Positions 43,411 through 54,311 of a DNA stretch of 64,000 bases are shown one piece after another; position 1 is the first letter of the stretch; the number at the start of each line of letters is the position of its first letter. The position numbers and the translations under genes were made by a program. The stretch covers positions 66,286,482 through 66,350,481 of the forward strand of contig CM077153.1 in assembly GCA_039583875.1 (NCBI GenBank). The letters are read 5' to 3'. The DNA comes from Platanthera guangdongensis (lineage: Eukaryota; Streptophyta; Magnoliopsida; Asparagales; Orchidaceae). A model generated the notes under the pieces. It searched no databases, was not told the DNA's origin, and saw only the letters and a program-made list of their open reading frames with translations.

Positions 43411-44039
43411 GCAGGCCGCCAGCCCTTCGGGCCAGAGGCACCCTCCTCCGGGGATTCCACAGTCGCCCATTCCCCCTGGGCTGGGGAAATCCTTCGCATT
43501 TCTTGATGGAGGACTCTTCCAGGGCCGGCTGGGCTCCTCTCGGCCATCAGCTGGTGCGGGCGACATGCTGACACTCGGTGAGCTCGTACTTGGGCCTGCT
43601 TGTTATCGCTTGTTCCCCCTGAGCCCCCCTTTTGCAGGTTTCAACGTGATGTCCTCCTCTGATTTTGAAATGAGCGATGGATATTCGTCTCCTTCTGATA
43701 CAAATCACATTTCAGAGTATCTAGGCGACCCGATGGATGCGGAGGGTATGAAGAGTGAAAGATATTGTACCTAATCACCTAGAGGGGGCGGGGTGAATAG
43801 GTGACTCAAATCTTTTTAACTTTTTAGGCAGAATTCAGTTTATATCACAGAATTATAACTACTTTTGCACAACAATCAATCAGCAATCACAGCAAAACAC
43901 ATACACACAGTGAACACCCAGGTTTATAGTGGTTCCCCAAGGTTTGGGTACATCCACTTTCCCCCTCCGCCTATCTAGTAGTGTACTAGATTCGGCCAAA
44001 CTCCTCCACTATCTCAGATCCTCAAATCTTACACTCAGA

Positions 44040-44262
44040 ACCCCAAAACAGATTCCTACAGCTCAGGCCCAAGGCCCTACAACTCAGTCTTCTCCAAAGA
44101 CCTACACTCAGCTTCTTCACAAAGCCTACACTCAGCCACAGCAGGCCTACACTCAGCCACAATAGGCCTACACTCAGAGATACAAATCTCCTACACTCAG
44201 GCACATAGGCCCTACACTCAGCCTTTATAATTACAGGCTTACAAACTCAGATCCCTAAGGAT
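44040..44262 (-). repeat. Stem-loop array in A2 LTR leader
   Basis: Ten or eleven units corresponding to the A1 array (2361-2617), for example AGATC, AGGCC/GGCCT and AGTCTT/AAGACT units and GAGAT/ATCTC. Present downstream of the TATA box at 44631-44638 on the minus strand. Confidence 0.72.
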
Positions 44263-44630
44263 CCTACAAGAAATATAAAATATAAAGTGTATCTACCTAC
44301 AACTCTGAATAGAGAGATGAGTTGATAGGTTCTTGATGAGTTCTTGGATGAACTCTGCTGAGATCAATCTGTCTTGGCTTTCTTCAAAGCTTCTTGAATG
44401 TAGAACACAATAGGATTGATCTCCTCTGCAGCTGATCCTTGATCTCTGCAACTAAAGATTCAGAACTAGGTCTGAATCCTTCTTCTCAGCCTGGTTCCAA
44501 TAGCTGTCTTCTTGGATGGAGCTCTCTCTCTCCAACTACTTAGATCTTCACTGGATTCTTCAATGAATATCTAGATCTTGTGTGTATTACTTGATGTATT
44601 GATCATCACTTTCTGTTGACAGTATAAGCC

Positions 44631-44638
44631 TATTTATA
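44631..44638 (-). promoter_or_regulatory. TATA box of A2 3' LTR
   Basis: TATAAATA on the minus strand, matching 1989-1996 in A1. Confidence 0.7.
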
Positions 44639-44779
44639 GGCCTTCTTCATGGTAACCGGCTGGTCCGGTTCATAACTGATTTCTGACAACTCTGACAGGT
44701 GCAGTAGACCGGCTGGAATGGCAGCTGTCAAGTCATCCAGTCAGTTCTTGAAAAATCTGTAACTGTCTGAAAGTGTCGA

Positions 44780-45510
44780 GACTGTCTGTCTTTAAGTGTC
44801 GACACTTATAGACTAAGTTTCGACACAAGTTGACAAAGTGTCGACACTAGCCTTCAAGGTGTCGACACAACTCCTTGTGTTATATAATCCACTTCTCGAC
44901 ACAACTTCTTCTTCATGTGTCGACACTGATATTGTGTGTCGACACAACTTCTTGTTCTTCAGCACTTAGTTGAATTCTTGTTAGTGTCGACACAACCCCT
45001 TTGTGTCGACACATCTTCATGTGTTGAACTTGTTCAGTGTCGACACATCTTCTTGGTGTCGACACATGCCTTCTGTGTTGATACTTGCTGAGTGTCGACA
45101 CTGCTCCTTGTGTCGACAGATTCTTCTTCTGTTGAGACTCTGGCTGAGTGTCAACACATCTCCTTAGTGTCGACACTTATACTTAGAATTTTGTTGAACT
45201 TTGCTAAGTGTCGACACAGCTCCTTGTATCGACACTTTCTTCAAGTGTTGAGTCTTCTGCTGAGTGTCGACACATTCTTTCTTGTGTCGACACTTTCTTC
45301 AAGTGTTGAGTCTTCTGCTGAGTGTCGACACATCTTCTTCATTATGTCGACACTTATACTTAGACTCTGCTGACTTTTGCTGAGTGTCGACACAGCCTCC
45401 AAGTGTCGACACTTTCTGATGTAGACACAGTTCTTCTGGGTGTCGACACAACTGATAAGTGTCGACACAGCTTCACTGGACTTTTCTTCATTGAGTGTCG
45501 ACACTTTCTG
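44780..45510 (-). repeat. GTGTCGACAC cluster in A2 LTR
   Basis: More than twenty exact copies and several variants over 730 bp; the remaining five copies lie at 53757-53850 beyond insertion F. Confidence 0.9.
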
Positions 45511-45531
45511 TCTGGTGTCGACTCTGCATCC

Positions 45532-46684
45532 TGTTGGGTTTCTCTATGAGGATGGCACAACGCTTGTGCACGCAGCGGAAAAATAAACATCAAGAAAAAA
45601 ACCCAAAGAGATGTGGATCGGGCCATGAACGTTGAATTAAGAAGTTAGCAAAAACTAGGCAAAAATTACCTCGGTGGCGTTGAGTCACAACTCAACGGAG
45701 ATGCTCCAAACTTTGATTTCTGCTAGTGGCGAGTTCTTCGTGGAATAGTGTCCACGTTTCTGCAGAAGTCCACACGAGCGGGAGAACACCGGTCTTTCTG
45801 TCACACGGAAGATCGGGATGGAGAAGACCGCACCTCTGCTATTCCACGGACTGCTAGGTCCGCGCCAGGAAGAGCAGCACCAGTGACAGTCGCTGGAGAA
45901 GAGGAGGTCGACGGAGCGAACACGGCAGCGGACCTCTTCCGGCGGCGGGAATCGGGATCGGCGGAGCGAACGAGCGAAACTCTTCCGTCGGGTTCGATTC
46001 GCTACAGGAGAAAATTGCGAGAGAGAGAGTTCCCGAAAACCCTAAGTGTCCTATTTATACCAAAGGGATAAATAAACCCAGGAAAATCGCTATCCGCAGA
46101 CCACCCGAAAATAGGGTTCAGAATCGGCGAGTATCAATCGGTGAGAATCGGCGACAATCGGCGAGAATCACTGAGCAGGTTCGGCGAGAATCAGTCGACG
46201 AGTATCATACAGGATCGGCGAGAATCAGAGTATAATACTCGACGATTCTCGCCGATCGTCGAGCCGCGCTCGACGATACACAACGATACTCGACGATCGT
46301 CGAGCCGCGGTCGACGACAATTGTCGAAGTAGTCGATCGTCGAGAATCAACAATTGATTCTCGATGATTCTCGTCGATCGGCGAGAATCAGAGAGACGAT
46401 TCTCGCCGATCGGAGGGAATCAGAAGACGATTCTCGACTAATGTCATCGACCCTCGGACGACAATCCCAACCAGCCATTCAAGGCAACATTTGCCCAACT
46501 CGATGATCCTATAAGGCAACACTTTGCCCATAACCCTATTCAGGTCGGTGATTGGTAACCTTTACCAACACAGTCAGTCATCCAACTTCTCCACATCTCT
46601 TATGTGCGACCCTGCAGGCTCATATCGCGTTGGCAGTGAGATTACATGCTTGATCACTTCCAGATCACAATGGTAACTCCAACA
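45532..46684 (-). repeat. 3' LTR of F, 1153 bp
   Basis: Plus-strand reading TGTTGGGTTTCTC to TAACTCCAACA. Same length as the 5' LTR. Contains the GGCGAGAATC cluster (46110-46445) and, on the minus strand, TATAAATA (46052-46059). Confidence 0.93.
46110..46445 (-). repeat. GGCGAGAATC / CTCGACGAT cluster in F 3' LTR
   Basis: About twelve copies of GGCGAGAATC or its complement GATTCTCGCC and eight of TCGACGAT or TCGTCGAG. Many are head to head, so the region can fold on itself. It lies upstream of the TATA box on the transcribed strand; the 5' LTR has the same cluster at 53185-53510. Confidence 0.82.
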
Positions 46685-47653
46685 GACTCCCACTTGATCT
46701 CGAAAGTATCAAAGCAAAAACCTCACAAACAATGAGCGGCATCTAGCAATGCATCATTGCTCCCCAAGCAATAAGAGTTTATAACTCATAAGCCTTTATG
46801 ACCAATGTATCAGCGTTGTCTTTGTCCCTTTGTCCCTTACATCCGGAAAGAACTAGAGGTATGGACCGTGTCACCCTCGTAATAGCTCAATCCTAGTTTC
46901 TTGATCCAGGACGGACTTCCAGAGAATGGTGAGTCCAATATCACATATTGACTCAACCAAGCATGGCCATGCATTTCTCAGTCCAGTTCCATCAAGGGGC
47001 CCATGGATGCAACTCCTGTCATACAGGAGGACAAATCCCATATCTGCTCACACACAAACACCCAAATGATTCGTAACATGCCCAACAACCACCCTTATCA
47101 TCAACCTTTCTCAAGGAAGACTTTAGATGGCATCAAAGCACGCTCTTCCTCACTTGATGAATGCTGTGACTTCAGGTCAAAGGATCACAACACCATTGTC
47201 AATTGAGACCTACTCGTGACACGATTGGATGACAATCCACAGAGTAGTCTCAGGTTGGGTCTGTCCAGTACAACTTGTTCACTAACAAGTACCCACGTGA
47301 TAACTTGATATCACAATATCATGACCTGTGAGAACCAGTCATCAGTCAACACACGTGCTAGTCTTCATGTACCATTATCACCCTTAGCTTCTATGATGAT
47401 ACTCGACCAGGGACCTTTAAGAATGAAGCTTCAAATAAATCATGGGCTCTCACATTCAAGTCATGTACTTGATGTCCCATGGAAGCGAACATTCTAAGGG
47501 TATCTATTATGTTAACATTTAACTATCATATATAGAAAAATTCATAATAAAAGAATTTTCCATTAATTATAAAAGAAAAACTAGGTACACAGTTCATCAT
47601 ATGAACAAACAGCCAACAAAATACAAGATTACATGCAACCCACAAGATTCTCG
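46685..47653 (-). other. F 3' untranslated region and polypurine tract
   Basis: About 970 bp between pol and the 3' LTR. The tract AAGTGGGAGTC adjoins the LTR (46685-46695 read in reverse). Nothing else recognised. An ORF of 67 codons at 47003 is incidental. Confidence 0.65.
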
Positions 47654-50600
47654 CTAGAGTTGATCATTTAGGTATCGTATACCCATCGATCTAGTTTGAC
47701 CATCATGCTTTCTCTGCGCGAGAGGCTTTGTCAGCGGATCCGCAATATTTTCCTCTGTCGGCACTCTGCAAATGTTTACATCTCCTCGTTCGACAATCTC
47801 ACGAATAAGATGAAAATGCCGGAGTATGTGCTTGGAGCGATGATGAGATCTAGGTTCCTTAGATTGTGCAATTGCACCATTGTTATCACAGTAGAGAACT
47901 ACGGGACCAACAATGTTAGGAACTACATCAAGCTCGCCGATGAATTTCCTAATCCATACAGCCTCCTTCGCCGCATTAGCTGCTGCGATATACTCGACCT
48001 CTGTTGTAGAATCAGCAACTGTCTCTTGCTTGGAACTCTTCCAGCTCACAGCTCCTCCATTCAGGCAAAACACAAAACCTGACTGAGACTTGGAGTCATC
48101 TCGATCAGTTTGGAAGCTAGCATCCGTGTAACCACTTACAACGAGCTCTTCCTCTCCACCATACACCAAGAACACGTCCTTAGTCCTTCTCAAGTACTTC
48201 AGGATATTCTTGACTGCAATCCAGTGACACTCACCGGGGTCTGACTGATACCTGCTAGTCATGCTCAAAGCAAAGGAGACATCGGGTCGAGTACATAACA
48301 TCGCGTACATAATTGATCCAATTGTCGAAGCATATGGAATCAACTTCATGCGGTCCTTATCTTCACAAGACTTTGGACACTGGTCCTTAGAGAGATTCAC
48401 ACCATGAGACATGGGCAAAAATCCTTTCTTGGACTCAAGCATGTTGAACCGCTTCAACACCTTTTTGATGTACGTACTCTGGGTCAAACCCAGCAACTTC
48501 TTCGATCTATCTCTATAGATCTTAATACCGAGTATATAAGTCGCTTCACCCAAATCCTTCATTGAAAAGCAGTTCCCTAGGTTGTTCTTAACAACTTTCA
48601 GGGTAGGAATGTCATTCCCAATCAACAATATGTCATCTACATACAATATCAGGAAGACAACAATGCTCCCACTGATTCGCTTGTAAACACAAGGCTCATC
48701 TTCATTCTTGATGAAACCAAACTCTTTGATTTTCTCATCAAAACGAAGATTCCAACTTCGAGAGGCCTGTTTCAGTCCATAAATGGACTTATTCAGCTTG
48801 CATATTTTAGTGGCTTCATCTGGGGATACAAAACCCTCGGGTTGTGTCATATACACTTCCTCAAGGAGGTTTCCATTAAGGAAAGCCGTTTTGACATCCA
48901 TCTGCCAGATCTCGTAGTCATAATACGCAGTAATAGCAAGCAATATCCTAATGGACTTTACCATGGCAACAGGGGAAAAGGTCTCATCATAGTCAATACC
49001 ATGAATTTGCTTGAAACCCTTAGTCACTAGTCGCCCTTTGAATGTCTGTACATTCCCATCCATGTCGGTCTTCTTCTTGAAGACCCACTTGCACCATATG
49101 GGTCATACCCCTTCAGGTGGTTCCACCAAGTTCCAAACTTGGTTTGCATACATGGAGTCCATTTCGGATTTCATAGCCTCAAGCCATTTGTCGGAGACCG
49201 ATCCATCCATAGCCTCTTGGTAGGTTGCTGGTTCATCATCATGATCCATAAGCAACACATTACCTATTTGAGACACGAGAAATCCATATCTCTCAGGCTC
49301 AAACCTCGGTCTACCAGATCTATGTAGGACTTGTGTTCCCTGAGCAGGTTCTCTAGCTACAACATCTTGTAGTCCTGTCTCAGAATCCAATTCTGGTTCA
49401 TTCACTACATGTGGTTATTGAACTTCTTCAAGCTCTACCTTTTCAGTCTTTCTTGATAAGAACTCTTTCTCCAAGAAGACACCAGTCCTTGCGACAAACA
49501 CTTTGCCCTCAGACGGTAGGTAAAAGTAATACTCTTTCATTTCCTTAGGATATCCCACCAGATAACATTTATCCGATTTGGGTTCCAGCTTGTCAGGCAT
49601 TTGACGTCTCACGTATGCCTCACAACCCCAAATTTTAATGAACGACATACTAGGACGCTTCCCAGTCCATATCTCATATGGTGTCTTCAGAACCGTTTTA
49701 GTTGGAGCGCGATTCAATGTCATTGCAGCAGTCTCTAAAGCAAAACCCCAAAAGGAAACATGCAAGTCTGCATGACTCATCATCGAACGTACCATGTCTA
49801 ATAGAGTACGATTTCTCCTCTCAGACACACCATTATGTTGTGGTGTTCTAGGTGGAGTGAGCTGTGATACAATACCACACTCTTTCAGATGATCACGGAA
49901 CTCATGACTCAGGTATTCGCCACCTTAATCAGATCGGAGTGCTTTAACCCTTTTACCCAACTGGTTTTCTACTTCATTCTTGAACTCTTTGAACTTTTCA
50001 AAGGTCTCGGATTTGCACTTCATAAGATACACATATCCGTATCTACTGAAATCATCAGTAAATGTAACAAAGTAGAAATACCCTCCTCTAGCCATGGAAC
50101 TCATGGGTCCGCATACATCACTATGTACAACACCGAAGAGATCCTCAGCCCTCTCAGTATAACCAGTGAAAGGAGCTTTAGTCATCTTGCCTAACAAACA
50201 AGATTCGCATCGCTCAAATGATTCATAATCAAATGAGTCCAAAAGTCCATCTCTATGGAGCTTGGATATGCGCTTCTCGTTGATATGGCCAAAACGACAA
50301 TGCCAGAGAAAAGTAGGGTTCGAATCATTTGTTCTTAGTCTTTTATTATTTTCTACATTACATATCAGATGGTCCAAGTTCAAAACGTAAAGACCATTAG
50401 ACAATTGGGCTACAGCATAACAAACATCATTCTTAAATATAGAACAACAATTGTTCTTAATTATAAAAGAAAATCCAATCATGTCCAAACATGAAATAGA
50501 TATAATGTTTCTAGTTATCGCCGGAACAAAATAACAGTGATCTAGTTCTATTACAAGCCCACTGGGCAAAGAAAGACGGTAAACTCCTACGGCTACAGCA

Positions 50601-51613
50601 GCAACTCTTGCTCCATTACCGACGCGGAGGTCCACCTCCCCTTTACTCAGCAATCTTCTCCTTCCCAGTTCCTGCACATTTGTACAAATGTGAGAACCAC
50701 ATCTGGTATCCAATACCCAAGATAAAGGAGCAGAAAGGTTTATCTCTATAACGTAGATATTAGAAGCGGAAGTCATACCTCCCCTCAATTTCTGCAGACC
50801 CTCAATATACGAAGGACAGTTCCTCCGCCAATGACCAGCCTTGCCACAGTGGTGGCATTTCCCATCCTTCACCGTGCTCTTCTTTTTCATCAGTGCTGAA
50901 GACTTGGGCTCAAGATATGACTTAGGTCCTACCTTCGTCTTCTTGGAGCCCTTGGCTTTGCCCTTGCCCTTATGCACCATCAGTATGGGGATGGCAGGCT
51001 TGGCCTTCTTCATATTGATTTCGGCAGTTCTCAACATGCCTAGGAGTTCGGGCAGTGTCTTGTCTATCTCGTTCATGTTGTAGTTCAAGACGAACTGCTA
51101 ATAACTGTCCGGCAACGATTGCAGGATCAGATCCGTGGCCAACTCTTGACCAAGAGGAAAACCCAGCCTTTCAAGGTTCTCTATATACCCAATCATCTTG
51201 AGTACGTGAGTCCCTACTGAGTCTCGAACTCCCATCTTGCACTGAAACAATGCTTTCGTGATGTCGAACCTCTATTGACGAGCCTGCCCTTGAAACATTT
51301 TCTTGAGATGCTCGTCAATCTCCTTGCACCCCATGTTCTCATGTTGCTTCTGAAGCTCAGAGTTCATGGTGGCAAGCATAAGGCACTCGACATCCAAAGC
51401 ATCGTCAGTATACTTCTTATAAGTATCTTTCTCAGCACGGGAAGAGTTCCCGGTCGGCACCTCGGGGGCTTCTTCTTCCAAGACATAGAGCTTTCGCTCT
51501 TGCCTGAGAACAATTCTCAGGTTCCTATACCAGTCCATGTAATTTGTCCCACTGAGCTTATCCTTCTCAAGGATGGCTCTCAGAGACAACGTGGAGTGCG
51601 CAACGCTTGCCAT
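47654..51613 (-). pseudogene. F gag-pol, single frame with four in-frame stops
   Basis: 51613-51272 gag start (MASVAHSTLSLRAILEKDKL, LSGTNYMDWYRNLRIVL). TAG at 51272, TAA at 49925, TAA at 49415, TGA at 49103. 51088-49925 has zinc knuckle CHHCGKAGHWRRNC, protease WVLDTRCGSHICT where the usual DTG/DSG reads DTR, GAG-pre-integrase and integrase (HSDVCGPMSS, TDDFSRYGYVYL, ALRSD). 49828-49415 gives SERRNRTLLDM with the third catalytic Glu. 49063-47654 is an open 469-codon reverse transcriptase/RNase H: QMDVKTAFLNGNLLEEVYM, ILYVDDILLIGND, SGYTDASFQTDRDDSKSQSG, KHILRHFHLIREIV. No frameshift seen, which fits recent arrival. Confidence 0.92.
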
Positions 51614-52575
51614 GGAATTCTACAAGAATTTATGCAGAATAAAATCAGTACCTAAATTTCAATTACAATTTATTCTAATTAGGACTTCAATTAAAATACT
51701 CCCACTATTTTATTCGAAATGATAGCCCTCACTAACAATTCGGAGAGTTCATGCGAGCTACTCTCTTAGTGGACAAGATCCGTATTTCACCAACACTATG
51801 AGTCCGCTTTGGCGTTCCTCTCACGATGCGGTTATTTAGGTAGGCAACGCTTGCCAATTGCATCTTCATGCAATTCTTGTATGGTTGGTGAATAACTCCT
51901 TATTCGCATCCATCATATGGTGCATGCCAACCCTATGCCTCTAGGCACTCAACCTTTGAGGTCACCTAGTTAAGCTGGACCCGATGTCGACAGTGGGATA
52001 TCACAATTATCCGCTCGCACCCTTACCAAGATAGATTAATGCACCTTCCTTTGGCAAGCCCACACTTCATCGATCGAGGCAGGAAGAGTGTCATCCATCG
52101 GAAGGCATCCGAACACTTAATATTTGATGAAGGGATTTCAAATATAGGTTAACAATTAACCATGATCAACATTTGATCGACGTGCACATCCAAAGAAAAA
52201 CAATTCTTCTAAAACCACATGCATCTCTTATGTGCACATCCTGACACCATCAACATTTGATAGAAGGAAGGGCTAAATCTGAACATCCGGAAATTTCCAA
52301 ATCCTCAGATTTACATGCATTGGACAAAGGCAAAGACAGCTCAACTTAAAGCAGTAGACAAGCTCATCTCTCTTTGTTGGATTCAAAATCCAAAACAAAA
52401 TCGAGGGATGGTTACTGCTAAGGAGATCACAATTTCTAACACTTAGAAATCCACCGAAATTCCAATCGTTCTTGGCGAGGTACCAAGACTAAATCTAGAC
52501 ATTTAGAACACTTCTAAATCTCTACGTTTACACGCACTGGAATAACACAACTTCCAAAACAACAGTCATGGTCGA
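51614..52575 (-). other. F 5' untranslated leader
   Basis: About 960 bp between primer site and gag start, without a meaningful ORF or motif cluster. Gag start was set at the first Met before ASVAHSTLSL. Confidence 0.6.
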
Positions 52576-52593
52576 AACCTCGCTCTGATACCA
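52576..52593 (-). promoter_or_regulatory. Primer-binding site of F, initiator tRNA-Met
   Basis: On the minus strand TGGTATCAGAGCGAGG, one base after the 5' LTR; the first 12 bases match the complement of initiator tRNA-Met exactly. Confidence 0.88.
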
Positions 52594-52594
52594 C

Positions 52595-53747
52595 TGTTGG
52601 CTTTCTCCTTGAGGATGGCACAACGCTTGTGCACGCAGCGGAAAAATAAACATCAAGAAAAAAACCCAAAGAGATGTGGATCGGGCCATGAACGTTGAAT
52701 TAAGAAGTTAGCAAAAACTAGGCAAAAATTACCTCGGTGGCGTTGAGTCACAACTCAACGGAGATGCTCCAAACTTTGATTTCTGCTGGTGGCGAGTTCT
52801 TCGTGGAATAGTGTCCACGTTTCTGCAGAAGTCCACACGAGCGGGAGAACACCGGTCTTTCCGTCACACGGAAGATCGGGATGGAGAAGACCGCACCTCT
52901 GCTATTCCACGGACTGCTAGGTCCGCGCCAGGAAGAGCAGCACCAGCGACAGTCGCTGGAGAAGAGGAGGTCGACGGAGCGAACACGGCGGCGGAACTCT
53001 TCCGGCGGCGGGAATCGGGATCGGCGGAGCGAACGAGCGGAACTCTTCCGTCGGGTTCGATTCGCTACAGGAGAAAATCGCGAGAGAGAGAGTTCCCGAA
53101 AAGCCTAAGTGTCCTATTTATACCAAAGGGATAAATAAACCTAGGAAAATCGCTATCCGCAGACCACCCGAAAATAGGGTTCAGAATCGGCGAGTATCAA
53201 TCGGTGAGAATCGGCGACAATCGGCGAGAATCACTGAGCAGGTTCGGCGAGAATCAGTCGACGAGTATCATACAGGATCGGCGAGAATCAGAGTACAATA
53301 CTCGACGATTCTCGCCGATCATCGAGCCGCGCTCGACGATACACAGCGATACTCGAAGATCGTCGAGCCGCGGTCGATGACAATTATTGAAGTAGTCGAT
53401 CGTCGAGAATCAACAATTGATTCTTGGCGAGTCTCGTCGATCGGCGAGAATCAGAGAGACGATTCTCGCCGATCGGCGGGAATCAGAAGACGATTCTCGA
53501 CTAATGTCATCGACCCTCGGACGACAATCCCAACCAGCCCTTCAAGGCAACATTTGCCCAACCCGATGATCCTATAAGGCAACACTTTGCCCATAACCCT
53601 ATTCAGGTCGGTGATTGGTAACCTTTACCAACACAGTCAGTCATCCAACTTCTCCACATCTCTTATGTGCGACCCTGCAGGCTCATATCGCGTTGGCAGT
53701 GAGATTACATGCTTGATCACTTCCAGATCACAATGGTAACTCCAACA
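52595..53747 (-). repeat. 5' LTR of F, 1153 bp
   Basis: Plus-strand reading TGTTGGCTTTCTCC to TAACTCCAACA. TATA box TATAAATA on the minus strand at 53115-53122; GGCGAGAATC cluster at 53185-53510. Differs from 45532-46684 at about 25 sites with no length change. Confidence 0.93.
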
Positions 53748-53752
53748 CATCC

Positions 53753-53995
53753 CTGGTGTCGACACAAGTACTCCAAGTGTCGACACTGCATGTCTGGGTG
53801 TCGACACAAATCTTCTTAAGTGTCGACACTTTCCCTCTGGGTGTCGACACATGGACTTAGAATCTTTTTCATCTTTCCTGCAAATACTTAACCTGCACAA
53901 GGCAACTCAAAATACATCAAATACATTTTGATGTATATCATTGAGTAGGGTGAGGCTTCTTCAAATCAGGTACATTAGAACCAATGTACCCAACA
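53753..53995 (-). repeat. 3' LTR of A2, first 243 bp
   Basis: On the minus strand begins TGTTGGGTACATTGGTTCT at 53995, as in A1 (837). It carries the first five copies of GTGTCGACAC and is cut by element F after 53753. Confidence 0.9.
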
Positions 53996-54311
53996 ATCTC
54001 CCCCTATTTGGAGAAGTCATAACCCTTAGTCAATGATATACACCATACAGAATAAAATCATAGCATGATGTAAAGCAGGATTATATAACAGGGCAAACAT
54101 AAACATGTATCAAACAAAACATGTATTCTCAGATATCATCTCAGAACAATTATGAAATAGATTAATCACACATCATATTGTTCTAACAACTTTGTCATAT
54201 ACATTAAACAAAAGTTTACAGAATGTTTAACATCAAAAGATTACATAGTAAACTTAAGATAATGTTATTCTATTTTTGCTCTGCCTCCTTGATCACTATG
54301 CCCTTCCCAGT
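53996..54311 (-). other. A2 3' untranslated region and polypurine tract
   Basis: 315 bp between the envelope-like ORF and the LTR; tract AATAGGGGGAGAT at 53996-54008. Matches 564-836 of A1. The last twelve codons of the ORF as seen in A1 continue into this region beyond the TAG at 54312. Confidence 0.75.

Larger units (their letters stand above)
42049..43755 (+). mobile_element. Unassigned element X (probable LTR and 5' region)
   Basis: GC-richer than its surroundings and without homology to the pol types here. It contains a cluster of CGAGCTCCATTCGACGAA-like units (42630-42800), a TATA box TATAAATA at 43071-43078, ATG at 43144 opening 88 codons (MPVSEEIRARLVAVREGT), a possible intron ending CCCTTTTGCAG at 43637, and ATG 43649 starting MSSSDFEMSDGYSSPSD. 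The last resembles acidic Ser-rich starts of some plant gypsy-type transposon proteins, but I am not sure. A2 is inserted after 43755, so the rest lies outside the window. LTR borders were not found. Confidence 0.45.
43756..45531 (-). repeat. 3' LTR of A2, part downstream of insertion F
   Basis: Matches 1070-2874 of the A1 LTR in reverse. It ends at 43756 with TGAAAGATATTGTACC read on the plus strand. Contains stem-loop array (44040-44262), TATA box (44631-44638) and most of the GTGTCGACAC cluster (44780-45510). With 53753-53995 the LTR totals 2019 bp. Its last 5 bp CATCC (45527-45531) are one copy of the F target duplication. Confidence 0.88.
45532..53747 (-). mobile_element. Copia element F, complete, 8216 bp
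   Basis: Two LTRs of 1153 bp each, CATCC duplications (45527-45531 and 53748-53752), initiator tRNA-Met primer site, one gag-pol frame and a polypurine tract. It lies inside the GTGTCGACAC cluster of the A2 LTR. The protein differs from the Sirevirus pols here and looks like the Tork/TAR side of Copia; that lineage call is tentative. Gag-pol (51613-47654) stays in one frame with four stops. About 25 LTR differences by eye, near 2%, mark a young insertion. Confidence 0.93.

Noticed and set aside
43355..43774. 139-codon ORF across the X/A2 junction as one gene
   Set aside because: Its end lies inside the A2 LTR, so the continuous frame is an accident of insertion.
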